Assembly: GCF_014764505.1 (NCBI RefSeq)
Contig: NZ_JACXWX010000016.1
Coordinates: 1 to 64,000 of the forward strand
DNA from: Phormidium tenue FACHB-886
Lineage (GTDB): Bacteria; Cyanobacteriota; Cyanobacteriia; Elainellales; Elainellaceae
Direction: 5' to 3'
DNA: 64,000 nt
Each line of letters begins with the position of its first letter. Within the stretch, counting starts at the first letter, position 1. The translations under genes were made by a program, and so were the position numbers. Below are positions 36,167 through 44,484 of the stretch, one piece after another. Below the pieces are notes generated by a model that searched no databases, had not been told where the DNA came from, and worked only from the letters and a program-made list of their open reading frames with translations.

Positions 36167-37375
36167 TTAATCTAGCTTCAGCTGTGAGGCAATGAAGGGA
36201 TGGCGTGGCGCTAAGAAGAAGCCTACGATGCTTGCAAACAGAATTGGCGCAAAACTGCTGAATCCGGTGAGCTTGGCGAGTAGCAACGTTGTGCTAATTG
36301 GCGTTCGAGTCACGGTTGAATTCAGAGCAGCCATGATGCAGATCATCGCGAAGGTTTCGTTAAATCCAGGATTGGCACTATAGATCGCCTTACCCAAGCA
36401 AGCCCCTACGAAAAATAGTGGAATGATAATGCCCCCGCGCCAGCCGCCGTTCACCGTTATGCTAATGGCAAGCATCTTAGCAACCACCAGCCCCAACAGA
36501 AAGCCGATCGGAAAGGTTCCTTCCACGATCGCTTCAAGCTGATGTTCACCAAAAAACCGTGTCAGCGGAAACAAAACCGCCAAGCCACCAAGCCCTAACC
36601 CAGTCAACGTGGTTCGTACATAGATGCGATCGGGCAGCAGATCAAACAAACGACCACAGCCGCGAAATAGTGCGATAAACAGCCACCCAACCAGCGCTCC
36701 GATTATCCCATACAGGATCGCTGCTGCAAAGTCGCCCAAGCTTTCAACCTCATATTGCGGAAAATGCCAGATCGGACCAATGCCAAGACGAGTAATTGCG
36801 ATAAAGATTGTGTAACTGGCACAGCTTGCTACAATCGCAGGCAAGAGTGCTTCAGCATACTCCACCACATTCTGGTGATGCAAAATTTCTAAGGCAAAAA
36901 AAGTCCCCCCCAAGGGAGCCCCAAACAACACTGTAAATCCCGATGCCATACCAGCAATACTTAAGGTTCGGAGCGCCTCCCCGCTCAGCCGAAAGCGATC
37001 GGCCAACCATGTCCCCAGCGAACCTGTCACTTGCACCATTGGCGCTTCTGGACCCGCGCTACCTCCGCTGGCGATACTGAGCAGCGAGGACAGAATCATG
37101 GAAGGATTCTCGCGCATTGCCAGCCGCCCGCCATTGAGATGAATATTATCGATAATCAAGCCGATTTCGCCAGGGTTGCCCAACTTGTGAATCACCAACC
37201 CGATCAGCAGCCCAGTTATTGGCATGACAATCAGCAAAGATAGCCCGCTGAACTGCTCAAATCCCTGCATTAGGTGAGCCAAAAAGATCCAATAGGTCGC
37301 TGCAAACAAACCACAAACAATTCCCAGCATCGCCCATAGTAAGACTGAACGGGACAAAGTAACCGGGTTTTTCAT
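36167..37375 (-). CDS. ClC-family chloride channel/transporter
   Basis: The 402-residue ClC-fold protein has about ten or more membrane helices. Selectivity-filter segments appear as GGSAGPEAPMVQVTG (in place of the common GREGP) and GGWRGGIIIPLFFVGACLG (the GGxFxP region). A C-terminal segment ALNSTVTRTPISTTLLLAKL matches helix N-O. There is no CBS domain. With Ser-Ala in place of Arg-Glu before GP, the usual gating Glu is absent from its normal position, while a Glu follows two residues later. Whether it works as a channel or an exchanger cannot be decided here. Confidence 0.9.
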   Translation of the reverse strand: MKNPVTLSRSVLLWAMLGIVCGLFAATYWIFLAHLMQGFEQFSGLSLLIVMPITGLLIGLVIHKLGNPGEIGLIIDNIHLNGGRLAMRENPSMILSSLLSIASGGSAGPEAPMVQVTGSLGTWLADRFRLSGEALRTLSIAGMASGFTVLFGAPLGGTFFALEILHHQNVVEYAEALLPAIVASCASYTIFIAITRLGIGPIWHFPQYEVESLGDFAAAILYGIIGALVGWLFIALFRGCGRLFDLLPDRIYVRTTLTGLGLGGLAVLFPLTRFFGEHQLEAIVEGTFPIGFLLGLVVAKMLAISITVNGGWRGGIIIPLFFVGACLGKAIYSANPGFNETFAMICIMAALNSTVTRTPISTTLLLAKLTGFSSFAPILFASIVGFFLAPRHPFIASQLKLD

Positions 37376-37605
37376 GACATACTATCCCCCGCTAACACGG
37401 CACTTCTAAGCAGCATGAAATGGGTTTTGGAACCGCATACCGATCATCCAAAAACCATCTACAATCACATAGCTAAGAATCGCCAAAATTCTGTATAAAA
37501 ATATACGATTTTTTGTATTCGCGCATCCGTCTAACGCCAGCTCGACAAAAGGCTAGCTTTATGCTGATGCGCCCTAAAGAGGTATGCGACAACAGTTAGG
37601 AAAAG

Positions 37606-37646
37606 GGGTATTTTGTAGGCACGCAGAGCGTACCCACAAAATACCC
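37606..37646. repeat. Palindrome downstream of the HlyD-type gene
   Basis: GGGTATTTTGTAGGCACGC and GCGTACCCACAAAATACCC pair with two G-U wobbles around the 3-nt loop AGA. T is in the 5' arm and A in the 3' arm, with no U tract. Confidence 0.7.
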
Positions 37647-37689
37647 TAAGAAGAAATCGTGCCGGGGGGGTGCCGCTACAAGCCCCGCT

Positions 37690-39063
37690 CTACCGCGTCG
37701 AGAAAGCCTCATCAAACCGTTTGGTGACCGGCTCCATCAAGAAAGTCAACACCGATCGCTTGCGCGTTACAATCTCTGCCGTGGCTGCCATACCGGGTGT
37801 CAGCTCTACATCCTGACCATTCACCCGCACCAGGTTGCGATCGAGCTTTACCTTGGCTTTGAACACCGGACCCAAATCTCTGTCTGCTGTTGCGTTCGGG
37901 CTGATGCTCAACACTTCTCCATTGATCGTGCCAAACTCCTGAAAGGGGAAAGTCGCAACCTTGATTTTGGCACGCTGACCCACTTTGATAAACCCGATAT
38001 CACGATTGAGAACTTTTACCTCCAAAACCAGCTGATGATCGGCAGGCAAGATTGACAGCAGTTCATCTCCGGGTTGCACTGTGCGCGCCCCCAGGCTGGC
38101 TTCCAAATTGTAAATTTTGCCTGCCAAGGGTGCAGTCACCACTTGTCCTTCTGCTCGGACTTTCGCTTGGGCAAGCTGTCCCTCTGCATCGGTCAAGGTT
38201 TCGCGGCGCTGAGTCAGCTGTGAGAGAATTTCGCTCTGGCGTTCGGCTCCCAGGCGATTGGTAGACTGCTGCGCCGACTCAGATGCCTGCTGCGCCTGCT
38301 GAATGGTCTGCTGCTGTGCCACGATCTCCTGCTGCAATGTCGCTACTCTGTCTTGCGCCTCGGTGAGCTGGTCTTTAGCCTGCAGATAATCAAAACGGGG
38401 CACGGCTCCATCTACCAAATCACGCAGGCTGGCTTCTCGATCGCGGGCATTTGCTAGCGTTTCCTGCGCATTGCTCAAATTTTGCTGCAATTTTACGAGC
38501 TGTGCCCTGGCTTCGGCAATGGATGCCACCTGCCGCTGTGCTTCTGCTTGGGCGGCAGCTTGCTTGGTATCAAATTCGCGCAGCCGGGCTGCCAAAAGCT
38601 GATCTTGCACAGCACTGCCGGCATCCGTGCTGCCGCTGCGTTCGGCTTCCAGACGAGCAATATCCTGGCGGATTAAATTAATATTTTTCTGAAGTCGATC
38701 GACTTCTGTCTGCGACAGCTTCGGGTCTTGCGTTAGCAGCACCTCGCCCTTTTTCACCTGGTCGCCTTCCTTGACGCGAATCTCCCGAATCACGCCCCCT
38801 TCCAGCGCGCGCACGGGGCGAACCTGCGTGGAGGGAACCAGTTCACCCTGCGTCACTGCCACCTCATCCACAATGCTGAAGTGCGCCCAAGCGATCGCTC
38901 CAAATACCAAGCTTGTCAGGGTTCCTGCTAGTAACCGCGTATAGAGCGGGGGCAATTCTCGCACTGCCTTGCCCAACTCATAGGACAGATAATCTTCTGG
39001 GTTGGCAAACTGCTGACGAGTTTGGCGGGCGTGAGCCGAGGAGGTTTTTTGAGCAGAGTCCAT
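37690..39063 (-). CDS. HlyD-family membrane fusion protein (type I secretion adaptor)
   Basis: The 457-residue adaptor has a cytosolic N-terminus and one membrane helix at about residues 60-80 (LLAGTLTSLVFGAIAWAHFS). A biotinyl-lipoyl-like start follows with VRPVRALEGGVIREIRVKEG. A long Gln/Ala-rich coiled hairpin spans about residues 120-300, and then comes the second lipoyl half with VVTAPLAGKIYNLEASLG. The beta-barrel region near the C-terminus has PGMAATAEIVTRKRSVLTFL. It would bridge an inner-membrane ABC exporter and an outer-membrane channel. No ABC transporter gene is next to it on either side, so its partner lies elsewhere. Confidence 0.92.
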   Translation of the reverse strand: MDSAQKTSSAHARQTRQQFANPEDYLSYELGKAVRELPPLYTRLLAGTLTSLVFGAIAWAHFSIVDEVAVTQGELVPSTQVRPVRALEGGVIREIRVKEGDQVKKGEVLLTQDPKLSQTEVDRLQKNINLIRQDIARLEAERSGSTDAGSAVQDQLLAARLREFDTKQAAAQAEAQRQVASIAEARAQLVKLQQNLSNAQETLANARDREASLRDLVDGAVPRFDYLQAKDQLTEAQDRVATLQQEIVAQQQTIQQAQQASESAQQSTNRLGAERQSEILSQLTQRRETLTDAEGQLAQAKVRAEGQVVTAPLAGKIYNLEASLGARTVQPGDELLSILPADHQLVLEVKVLNRDIGFIKVGQRAKIKVATFPFQEFGTINGEVLSISPNATADRDLGPVFKAKVKLDRNLVRVNGQDVELTPGMAATAEIVTRKRSVLTFLMEPVTKRFDEAFSTR

Positions 39064-39218
39064 AAGGATACGAGGGATGGGGGGCGTTTGAGCAGCTTAG
39101 TCAGCTTTCCAAAAATAATCTTTATTCAGTCCTAGCGTACCGACATCTAGGTTTCCCAAGTTTGACGAAAAATTTTTGGGAAAGTTCAATTTTGAGCACT
39201 GCAAACTGACAAATAGCG

Positions 39219-39497
39219 CTAGCGGGTTATTTCAAACGTTCTGAAGCCCTCTGCACTGCCATATTGCACCTCAACCGCTTCGACAACAGCAGCAGGCGGG
39301 CCCTGATGGCACCAGCGAATCATTTCTTCGACCTTGGCGCGATCGCCTTCGATCACTGCCTCTACCCGCCCATCTCGCAGGTTCCGCACCCAGCCGTTCA
39401 GCTTGAGGAGTTTTGCCATATCTGCCGTAGAGGCTCGATAGCCAACGCCTTGAACCCTACCAGAAACCACCAGATGGGCAGAAATCTGTTCTGTCAT
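39219..39497 (-). CDS. acyP: Acylphosphatase
   Basis: The product is 92 residues from ATG 39497. The active-site signature is VSGRVQGVGYRAS (Arg binds the acyl phosphate), followed by GWVRNLRDGRVEAVIEG with the catalytic Asn. The small alpha/beta enzyme hydrolyses carboxyl phosphates. The gene starts 14 bp after the stop of the upstream conserved gene, forming a two-gene unit. Confidence 0.95.
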   Translation of the reverse strand: MTEQISAHLVVSGRVQGVGYRASTADMAKLLKLNGWVRNLRDGRVEAVIEGDRAKVEEMIRWCHQGPPAAVVEAVEVQYGSAEGFRTFEITR

Positions 39498-39511
39498 AGG
39501 ATTTACCAAGG

Positions 39512-39892
39512 TTATAGCTTCTCTTGCAGCGGTTTGCAGAAATCTTCAACGCCTGTTTTGAGGGCATACAGGATCACTGGCGTTGCCAAGGTTGGCGGAA
39601 TTGATGTTTCGGCAGCCAGCAGTTTTACGCCGTTGGCAACTGCCCCGGTCATCAGATAATCTTTGATTCCAGCTTGGCAAACAAACGATCGCCAGCGTTT
39701 TGCCAGCCCTTCCAGCCAGCGATCGGACTCGTCTGGCTCTTGCCCTGCCTGAAGCGCTAGCGCGATCGCAGCATCTTCCAGATCGCCATCGCAGTCTTCG
39801 ATCATGTCTAAAGCCCGCAGCGCGTTGGGGTCATCTGCTAGCTCCGATCGGTATTGGGCAACTTCTGCCAAAGTCACTATAGTTCTAGACAT
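39512..39892 (-). CDS. Conserved hypothetical protein upstream of acyP
   Basis: The 126-residue helical, acidic protein has AQYRSELADDPNALRALDMI and EDCDGDLEDAAIALALQAGQ near the start, and later VANGVKLLAAETSIPPTLAT. It has no membrane helix or signal. It looks like a cyanobacterial conserved protein of unknown function and forms a unit with acyP. Confidence 0.68.
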   Translation of the reverse strand: MSRTIVTLAEVAQYRSELADDPNALRALDMIEDCDGDLEDAAIALALQAGQEPDESDRWLEGLAKRWRSFVCQAGIKDYLMTGAVANGVKLLAAETSIPPTLATPVILYALKTGVEDFCKPLQEKL

Positions 39893-40058
39893 CTGTTGTT
39901 CCTTATTCTTTCGCTTCTGGAGCGGCAGCCTTCACCCTTACCATCATCTTCTCTTTCAGCCATCGCTGCTCTCCTGCATGCACGTTTTTAAGGGCATGAT
40001 TAGTGGAGTGGTGTCTCTTCACCACGCCATGACTTACACAAAAGAAATTTAAAGAGAT

Positions 40059-40241
40059 CTACTGTTTTGTCCATTGCAGCGCATTCACAACCCCTGCGCC
40101 AACAGTCAGAAGAATGAGCACCCACAGGACACCGCTCGGCAAAAACGACAAAATTCCAAGACCGCGCAATATCCAAAGGACAGCAGTAGCACCGAGGAGG
40201 GCAAGAAAGACAGTGGTAATGGGTCGAAGGGTTCTGCTCAT
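40059..40241 (-). CDS. Tiny two-helix membrane protein
   Basis: The 60-residue protein has a short basic N-terminus and two hydrophobic helices (PITTVFLALLGATAVLWIL and PSGVLWVLILLTVGAGVVNA). The second helix resembles the end of the protein encoded at 40415-40606 (P-x-S/G-V-x-W-x-L-x-L-L-x-x-G-x-G), so the two are probably paralogues. Function is unknown. Confidence 0.6.
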   Translation of the reverse strand: MSRTLRPITTVFLALLGATAVLWILRGLGILSFLPSGVLWVLILLTVGAGVVNALQWTKQ

Positions 40242-40414
40242 TGAAGTTATTTAATCACGACTGCATTGGCATATTTGTGTTGACTCCAGCGCCAGCACCC
40301 AAGGTTCCAGATTGAGTCTTTTGATCAATGCTTCTATTGTGCCTCTCAAGGTCGCGATCGCGTTAGCAAAGTCTTTCAAAACTTGCAAGACTGAACTACG
40401 TTACTGATACTGCA

Positions 40415-40606
40415 CTAATAGCGCTTCCGCAGCCCCATCAGAATTCCAAAGCCGATCGACAGCAGCACCAGCGCCCAAATGACAGACTCTGGCACCGCTT
40501 TTACCCAGCCAAAAGCCTGCACCAGCATGACGCCCGCCATCAGGATTAGTAGTGTACCTGCTGAATAAAGGAAAATACTTAATGCCAAATTGGGAGACTG
40601 CCTCAC
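40415..40606 (-). CDS. Tiny two-helix membrane protein, probable paralogue
   Basis: The 63-residue protein has two hydrophobic helices: LSIFLYSAGTLLILMAGVML, and VIWALVLLSIGFGILMGL near the C-terminus. It is 173 bp upstream of the similar 60-residue gene on the same strand. No family name was recognised. Confidence 0.6.
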   Translation of the reverse strand: MRQSPNLALSIFLYSAGTLLILMAGVMLVQAFGWVKAVPESVIWALVLLSIGFGILMGLRKRY

Positions 40607-40848
40607 CGCCGCCAGACCTCGCTAATCATAGGTTTTGGTGTAATTGTGACACAAAGGAGCAGAAGGAACAGCAACTGGGGCAAGACTGGATCTACACCAT
40701 CACCAGACCAGATACAATAGGGCAGGACTTATGCATTTTGTTGGGAAGCAGGCGAAGCCCACGCGGCAGCAAAGTGTGGTAAATCTAGAGGGCTTGTGAA
40801 AGTCTTGCGAAATGGCGTTCACCGTTCGATTTGTTTTAGGAGAAAGCG

Positions 40849-41205
40849 ATGCCTGTTGCGGTTGGGGCACTTGAGACAAAAGGGTTTCCGGGAATTCTGG
40901 CGGCAGCCGATGCGATGGTGAAGGCGGGTCGCATAACGCTCGTTGGGTATTTGCGCTGTGGTAGCGCTCGGTTTGCGGTGATTATCCGGGGTGATGTATC
41001 GGAGGTAAAGACAGCGATGGCTGCAGGTGTTGATGCTGCCGAAAGCTGTTTTGGCGGGACGCTGGAGTCTTGGGTGATTATTCCTCGTCCGCACGAAAAC
41101 GTGGAAGCGGTGCTGCCGATCGCTTTTACAGAATCAGTCCAGCAGTTCCGCGATTCTGTTGAAATTCCCTTGATTCCGGGTCGTACTAGCAATCCGGGGC
41201 AGTAG
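40849..41205 (+). CDS. ccmK4: Carboxysome shell hexamer protein, CcmK4-like
   Basis: The 118-residue bacterial microcompartment-domain protein shows the pattern AVGALETKGFPGILAAADAM, KAGRITLVGYLRCGSARF (pore loop), RGDVSEVKTAMAAG, and IIPRPHENVEAVLP then FRDSVEI. LRCGS, rather than the KIGS of CcmK1/2, places it nearest CcmK4. It has GGAG upstream. Beta-carboxysome species usually carry ccmK3 directly before ccmK4; none lies in the 242 bp upstream here. It would form minor hexamers tuning shell permeability. Confidence 0.88.
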   Translation: MPVAVGALETKGFPGILAAADAMVKAGRITLVGYLRCGSARFAVIIRGDVSEVKTAMAAGVDAAESCFGGTLESWVIIPRPHENVEAVLPIAFTESVQQFRDSVEIPLIPGRTSNPGQ

Positions 41206-41233
41206 AAACGCCTAAACGCCATTCCTGACGAGT

Positions 41234-41272
41234 ATGTTTTAAGAGGTGCGCTTCGCGCACCTCTTAAAACAT
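41234..41272. repeat. Perfect palindrome between convergent ccmK4 and nadE
   Basis: Perfect 18-bp arms (ATGTTTTAAGAGGTGCGC) enclose the loop TTC. T is in the 5' arm and A in the 3' arm, so termination is not by the classic U-tract rule, although its position between convergent genes could still serve as an mRNA end. Confidence 0.75.
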
Positions 41273-41293
41273 GCTGCACAGTAGAAACGCCAC

Positions 41294-43030
41294 CTAAACC
41301 ACGATGCCAGAGCCCGTGGCGATCGGTGGCGATGTTAGTTTTGTGGTTGGAAGTATACCGCTGGTAGCCTGCCATTTCTGGGCGATCGGCACGCGCCAGC
41401 CCGTTCCAAAGGCGCGATCGGTAACTTTCAGCCCCGGTGGGGCTTGCTTGCGCTTAAATTCGGCGCGGGTCACCAGCTTGATTATTTTTTCAACCACAGT
41501 AGGGCTGTGACCCGAAGCTACAATTTCGGCGGCAGCTTTATGTTCGTGAATGAATTGGTGCAGAATGTCGTCCAACACTTCATAGGGCGGCAGCGAATCT
41601 TGATCGACCTGTCCGGGCTTCAGTTCAGCGCTCGGGGCTTTCACCAGGATGTTTTCTGGAATCACGCACTGTCCCTGCTGGTTGAGCCAGCGGCAGATCG
41701 AATACACTCGCGTTTTGGGAACATCCGCGATCGCTGCCAACCCTCCGTTCATGTCGCCGTATAGTGTACAGTATCCCACTGCCATCTCAGACTTGTTTCC
41801 AGTTGAGATCAACAGATGCCCAAATTTGTTAGAAATTGCCATCAACAGGCTACCGCGAATTCTGGATTGTATATTTTCTTCGGCGAGCCCAAATTCAGTT
41901 CCTGCAAACATCTCCGCAAAGGTACGATCGTATGCCTGCATCAAGTCACCGATCGGTAACGTTTGAGTAACAATGCCCAGGTTTTCTGCTAGCTTGAGCG
42001 CATCCTCAATGGAGTGATTAGAGCTGTAGGGCGAAGGCATCAGGATTGCCAACACATTCTCTGCCCCTAGCGCAGATGCAGCAACTGCCGCCACCAGTGC
42101 CGAATCAATACCGCCGCTCAAGCCCAGCACGGCTTTTCTAAAGCCACATTTACGGGCATAATCTCGTACACCCATTACCAGCGCTGCCCAAATTTCTGCA
42201 TCAGCAGTTTCAGGTTGGGAAGCGATGGCAGCAGGGGTAAATTGCTGCGTTTCTGGGCTGTAGTCCACCGTGATCAGATCCAGGTCAAACGCCTTGCCGC
42301 GAAAAATCATCGTGCCTTGCCGATCGAACCCGACGCTGTTGCCGTCAAAAATCAGATCGTCGTTGCCGCCCACTTGATTGGCATAGAGAATTGGAATTTG
42401 ATAGCGGACTGCTGCGTGGTGCAGCATTGCTTCTCGCAACCCCTGCTTGCCCACGTTATAAGGTGAGGCAGAAAGGTTAACAATCAGATCGATCTGTTGT
42501 TCGGCTAGCTCAGCGATCGGATTAACCCGGTAGTTGCGCTGTCCCCAAAATGCTTCATCATTCCACACGTCTTCGCAGATGGTAACGCCGATCTGCACCC
42601 CGTCTAAGGTAAAGCAGCAGCTTGTTTTACCAGGCTCAAAGTAGCGTTCTTCATCAAACACATCGTAAGTGGGCAGCAGTTGCTTATGAAAAATTTGCTG
42701 CACTTTGCCGTCTTGTAGGAGCGCAGTGCTGTTAAACAGGGGTTTGCCGCCCTCCTGAGCCGATCTGCCATTGGGCTGCACAGTGCCCACCAACACGGCA
42801 AGCTGGGGCGGTAGATCGCTCGCTAGCTGCTCCAAGATTTTGGCGATCGACTCAACAAAAGCAGGCTGCAGCAGCAAATCACGGGGCGGATAGCCGCAGA
42901 GGGAAAGCTCTGTAGTCAGCAGCAGCCTTGCCCCTTGAGCGGCGGCAGCTTGAGCCACTTCTAAAATTTTTTGGGCATTGCCGGCTAAATCACCGATGAT
43001 TGGGTTGAGCTGAGCGATCGCAAGTTTCAT
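41294..43030 (-). CDS. nadE: Glutamine-dependent NAD+ synthetase
   Basis: The 578-residue, two-domain enzyme makes the last step of NAD synthesis. The N-terminal nitrilase-type glutaminase domain carries the Glu in TTELSLCGYPP, the Lys in HKQLLPTYDVFDE and the Cys in VTICEDVWND. The C-terminal synthetase carries the ATP pyrophosphatase loop LSGGIDSALVAAVA. It is the last gene of a leftward run of four NAD genes, nine bp after the Nudix-type regulator. Confidence 0.97.
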   Translation of the reverse strand: MKLAIAQLNPIIGDLAGNAQKILEVAQAAAAQGARLLLTTELSLCGYPPRDLLLQPAFVESIAKILEQLASDLPPQLAVLVGTVQPNGRSAQEGGKPLFNSTALLQDGKVQQIFHKQLLPTYDVFDEERYFEPGKTSCCFTLDGVQIGVTICEDVWNDEAFWGQRNYRVNPIAELAEQQIDLIVNLSASPYNVGKQGLREAMLHHAAVRYQIPILYANQVGGNDDLIFDGNSVGFDRQGTMIFRGKAFDLDLITVDYSPETQQFTPAAIASQPETADAEIWAALVMGVRDYARKCGFRKAVLGLSGGIDSALVAAVAASALGAENVLAILMPSPYSSNHSIEDALKLAENLGIVTQTLPIGDLMQAYDRTFAEMFAGTEFGLAEENIQSRIRGSLLMAISNKFGHLLISTGNKSEMAVGYCTLYGDMNGGLAAIADVPKTRVYSICRWLNQQGQCVIPENILVKAPSAELKPGQVDQDSLPPYEVLDDILHQFIHEHKAAAEIVASGHSPTVVEKIIKLVTRAEFKRKQAPPGLKVTDRAFGTGWRVPIAQKWQATSGILPTTKLTSPPIATGSGIVV

Positions 43031-43039
43031 AGTTTTTCC

Positions 43040-43786
43040 TTAGATAAACACGAGCGGTTGATCTTTCAACGGTGCAAATGCATCGGCATCAAAGCGATAA
43101 AGGCTAGCAGGGCGTCCGGCTCCACGTGAGACTTTCACCCCTGTATCAGATAAAAATCCTAGCTTCAGCAGGCGCGATCGAAAATTGGAATAATCCGAGA
43201 AATTTTCTCCTAAAACGGTGGTGTAGAGCTGGTAGAGATCGCTCAAAGTGAACAGCTCTGGCAACACTTCAAAGGCGATCGGGCTGTATTCCAGCTTGTT
43301 TCGCAGGCGACGATAGCCATATTCCAGCACTTGATTATGGTCGAACGCGAGGGGTGGAACCTGTTTCAAGGGATACCAAGCGATGCCGCTCACACCATCG
43401 GCAATTAGTTCAGCTTCAGCAAAGCGGACAAGGGCAAAATAGCTAACAGAAAGATAGCGAACGCCGTAGCTAGTCTCGGCTTCGCGCGGGTCACGGTGCG
43501 GCCCCCCAAAGGTGTAAAGCTGCTCTAGATAGAGGTTTTCAACCCGAATCTTCTCAGCCAAGACTCGATAGGCAGCATCTTCCAGCGATTCCCCCTGTTG
43601 CACTAACGTTCCTGGCAAACTCCACTGCCCCAGAAACGGCTCCTCATGACGCAGCACCAGCAGCACCAGCAGCCGATTCTGTGCTGTATCGACTGAGAAA
43701 ATCACATTATCAACGCCCACCTTAAAGTCAGCGAGGGCTTTGGCGTTGAGTAGATCGATCGTTTTGCGGGGAGTGCGTCCTGGCAT
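43040..43786 (-). CDS. Degenerate-Nudix / winged-helix regulator, NrtR-like
   Basis: The 248-residue protein has an N-terminal Nudix-fold domain (about residues 20-145) and a C-terminal winged-helix-like part (NFRSRLLKLGFLSDTGVKVS then GRPASLYRFD). The Nudix box reads GESLEDAAYRVLAEKIRV: relative to the RExxEE consensus, two Glu positions are Val and Lys. Hydrolase activity is therefore doubtful. This matches the NrtR group, which sense ADP-ribose and repress NAD-salvage genes. It sits inside the pncB-nadD-nadE run, the expected regulon. Confidence 0.85.
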   Translation of the reverse strand: MPGRTPRKTIDLLNAKALADFKVGVDNVIFSVDTAQNRLLVLLVLRHEEPFLGQWSLPGTLVQQGESLEDAAYRVLAEKIRVENLYLEQLYTFGGPHRDPREAETSYGVRYLSVSYFALVRFAEAELIADGVSGIAWYPLKQVPPLAFDHNQVLEYGYRRLRNKLEYSPIAFEVLPELFTLSDLYQLYTTVLGENFSDYSNFRSRLLKLGFLSDTGVKVSRGAGRPASLYRFDADAFAPLKDQPLVFI

Positions 43787-43814
43787 GAGAGGTGAGGGAT
43801 AAAGAAAAGAATGA

Positions 43815-44393
43815 CTACTGAGGATGAGGACTGCTGTAGAGCTGCTGTCGATGGATATAGTCTTCGATCGGCGGCGTAATCACGTGCGGATTGCCTGCCT
43901 CTCGGTATTCGGTAGAAGACACACCTGGAACAATGACATCGGCGATCGTCACAGATGCTCCCATTTGCTGCAGAGGCTCCACTTCTGCCTCTGCAATCTG
44001 ATAGCCCCAGCGCGGCATCACCAGCAGCTTCACCTGGCTCAGGAGCGTTTCGATCTCATACCAGCGCGGCAGTTGTTCTACCAGATCAGAGCCTATTACT
44101 AGCGTAAACGCTGCCTCTTGCCATATCTGCCGCGCCCGCTCTACTGTTCTCAGTGCCCTTGGATCGCTCAACTCAGGATAAAGCTGTACATTGTGTCGGG
44201 GTGGATCAATATCGTTAATCAACAGCTGCAGCATCGCCGATCGATGCTCTAGAGGAGTCTGATGCGACTTAAATGGATTATCAGATGCCCAAACCGCTAC
44301 TTGATCATAGCGATCGGCTAGCCAAACAATAATGGCTTGATGTCCGGCAGTGGGTGGATCAGCACTTGTCCCAAAAAGAGCAATAGAGGGCAT
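43815..44393 (-). CDS. nadD: Nicotinate-nucleotide adenylyltransferase-like (NadD)
   Basis: From ATG 44393 the product is 192 residues. It begins SIALFGTSADPPTAGHQAI, the nucleotidyltransferase (H/T)xGH signature with Thr in place of the first His. The C-terminal SSTEYR motif is present near residue 170. It would adenylate nicotinate mononucleotide in the Preiss-Handler route. An upstream in-frame start overlapping pncB would add 36 basic residues not typical of the family. Confidence 0.88.
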   Translation of the reverse strand: MPSIALFGTSADPPTAGHQAIIVWLADRYDQVAVWASDNPFKSHQTPLEHRSAMLQLLINDIDPPRHNVQLYPELSDPRALRTVERARQIWQEAAFTLVIGSDLVEQLPRWYEIETLLSQVKLLVMPRWGYQIAEAEVEPLQQMGASVTIADVIVPGVSSTEYREAGNPHVITPPIEDYIHRQQLYSSPHPQ

Positions 44394-44484
44394 GGAAAGG
44401 GAAGGAGGGGTAATTTTAGGAGTGATGGGTGGGAAAGGCGCTTGGGCACGAAAGAGAGATCGTTGCCAAAGCCTAATCTTATAT

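Noticed and set aside
41234..41272. Strong intrinsic terminator for ccmK4 or nadE
   Set aside because: The hairpin is perfect, but T runs sit in the 5' arm and no U tract follows on either strand. It was listed as a palindromic repeat instead.
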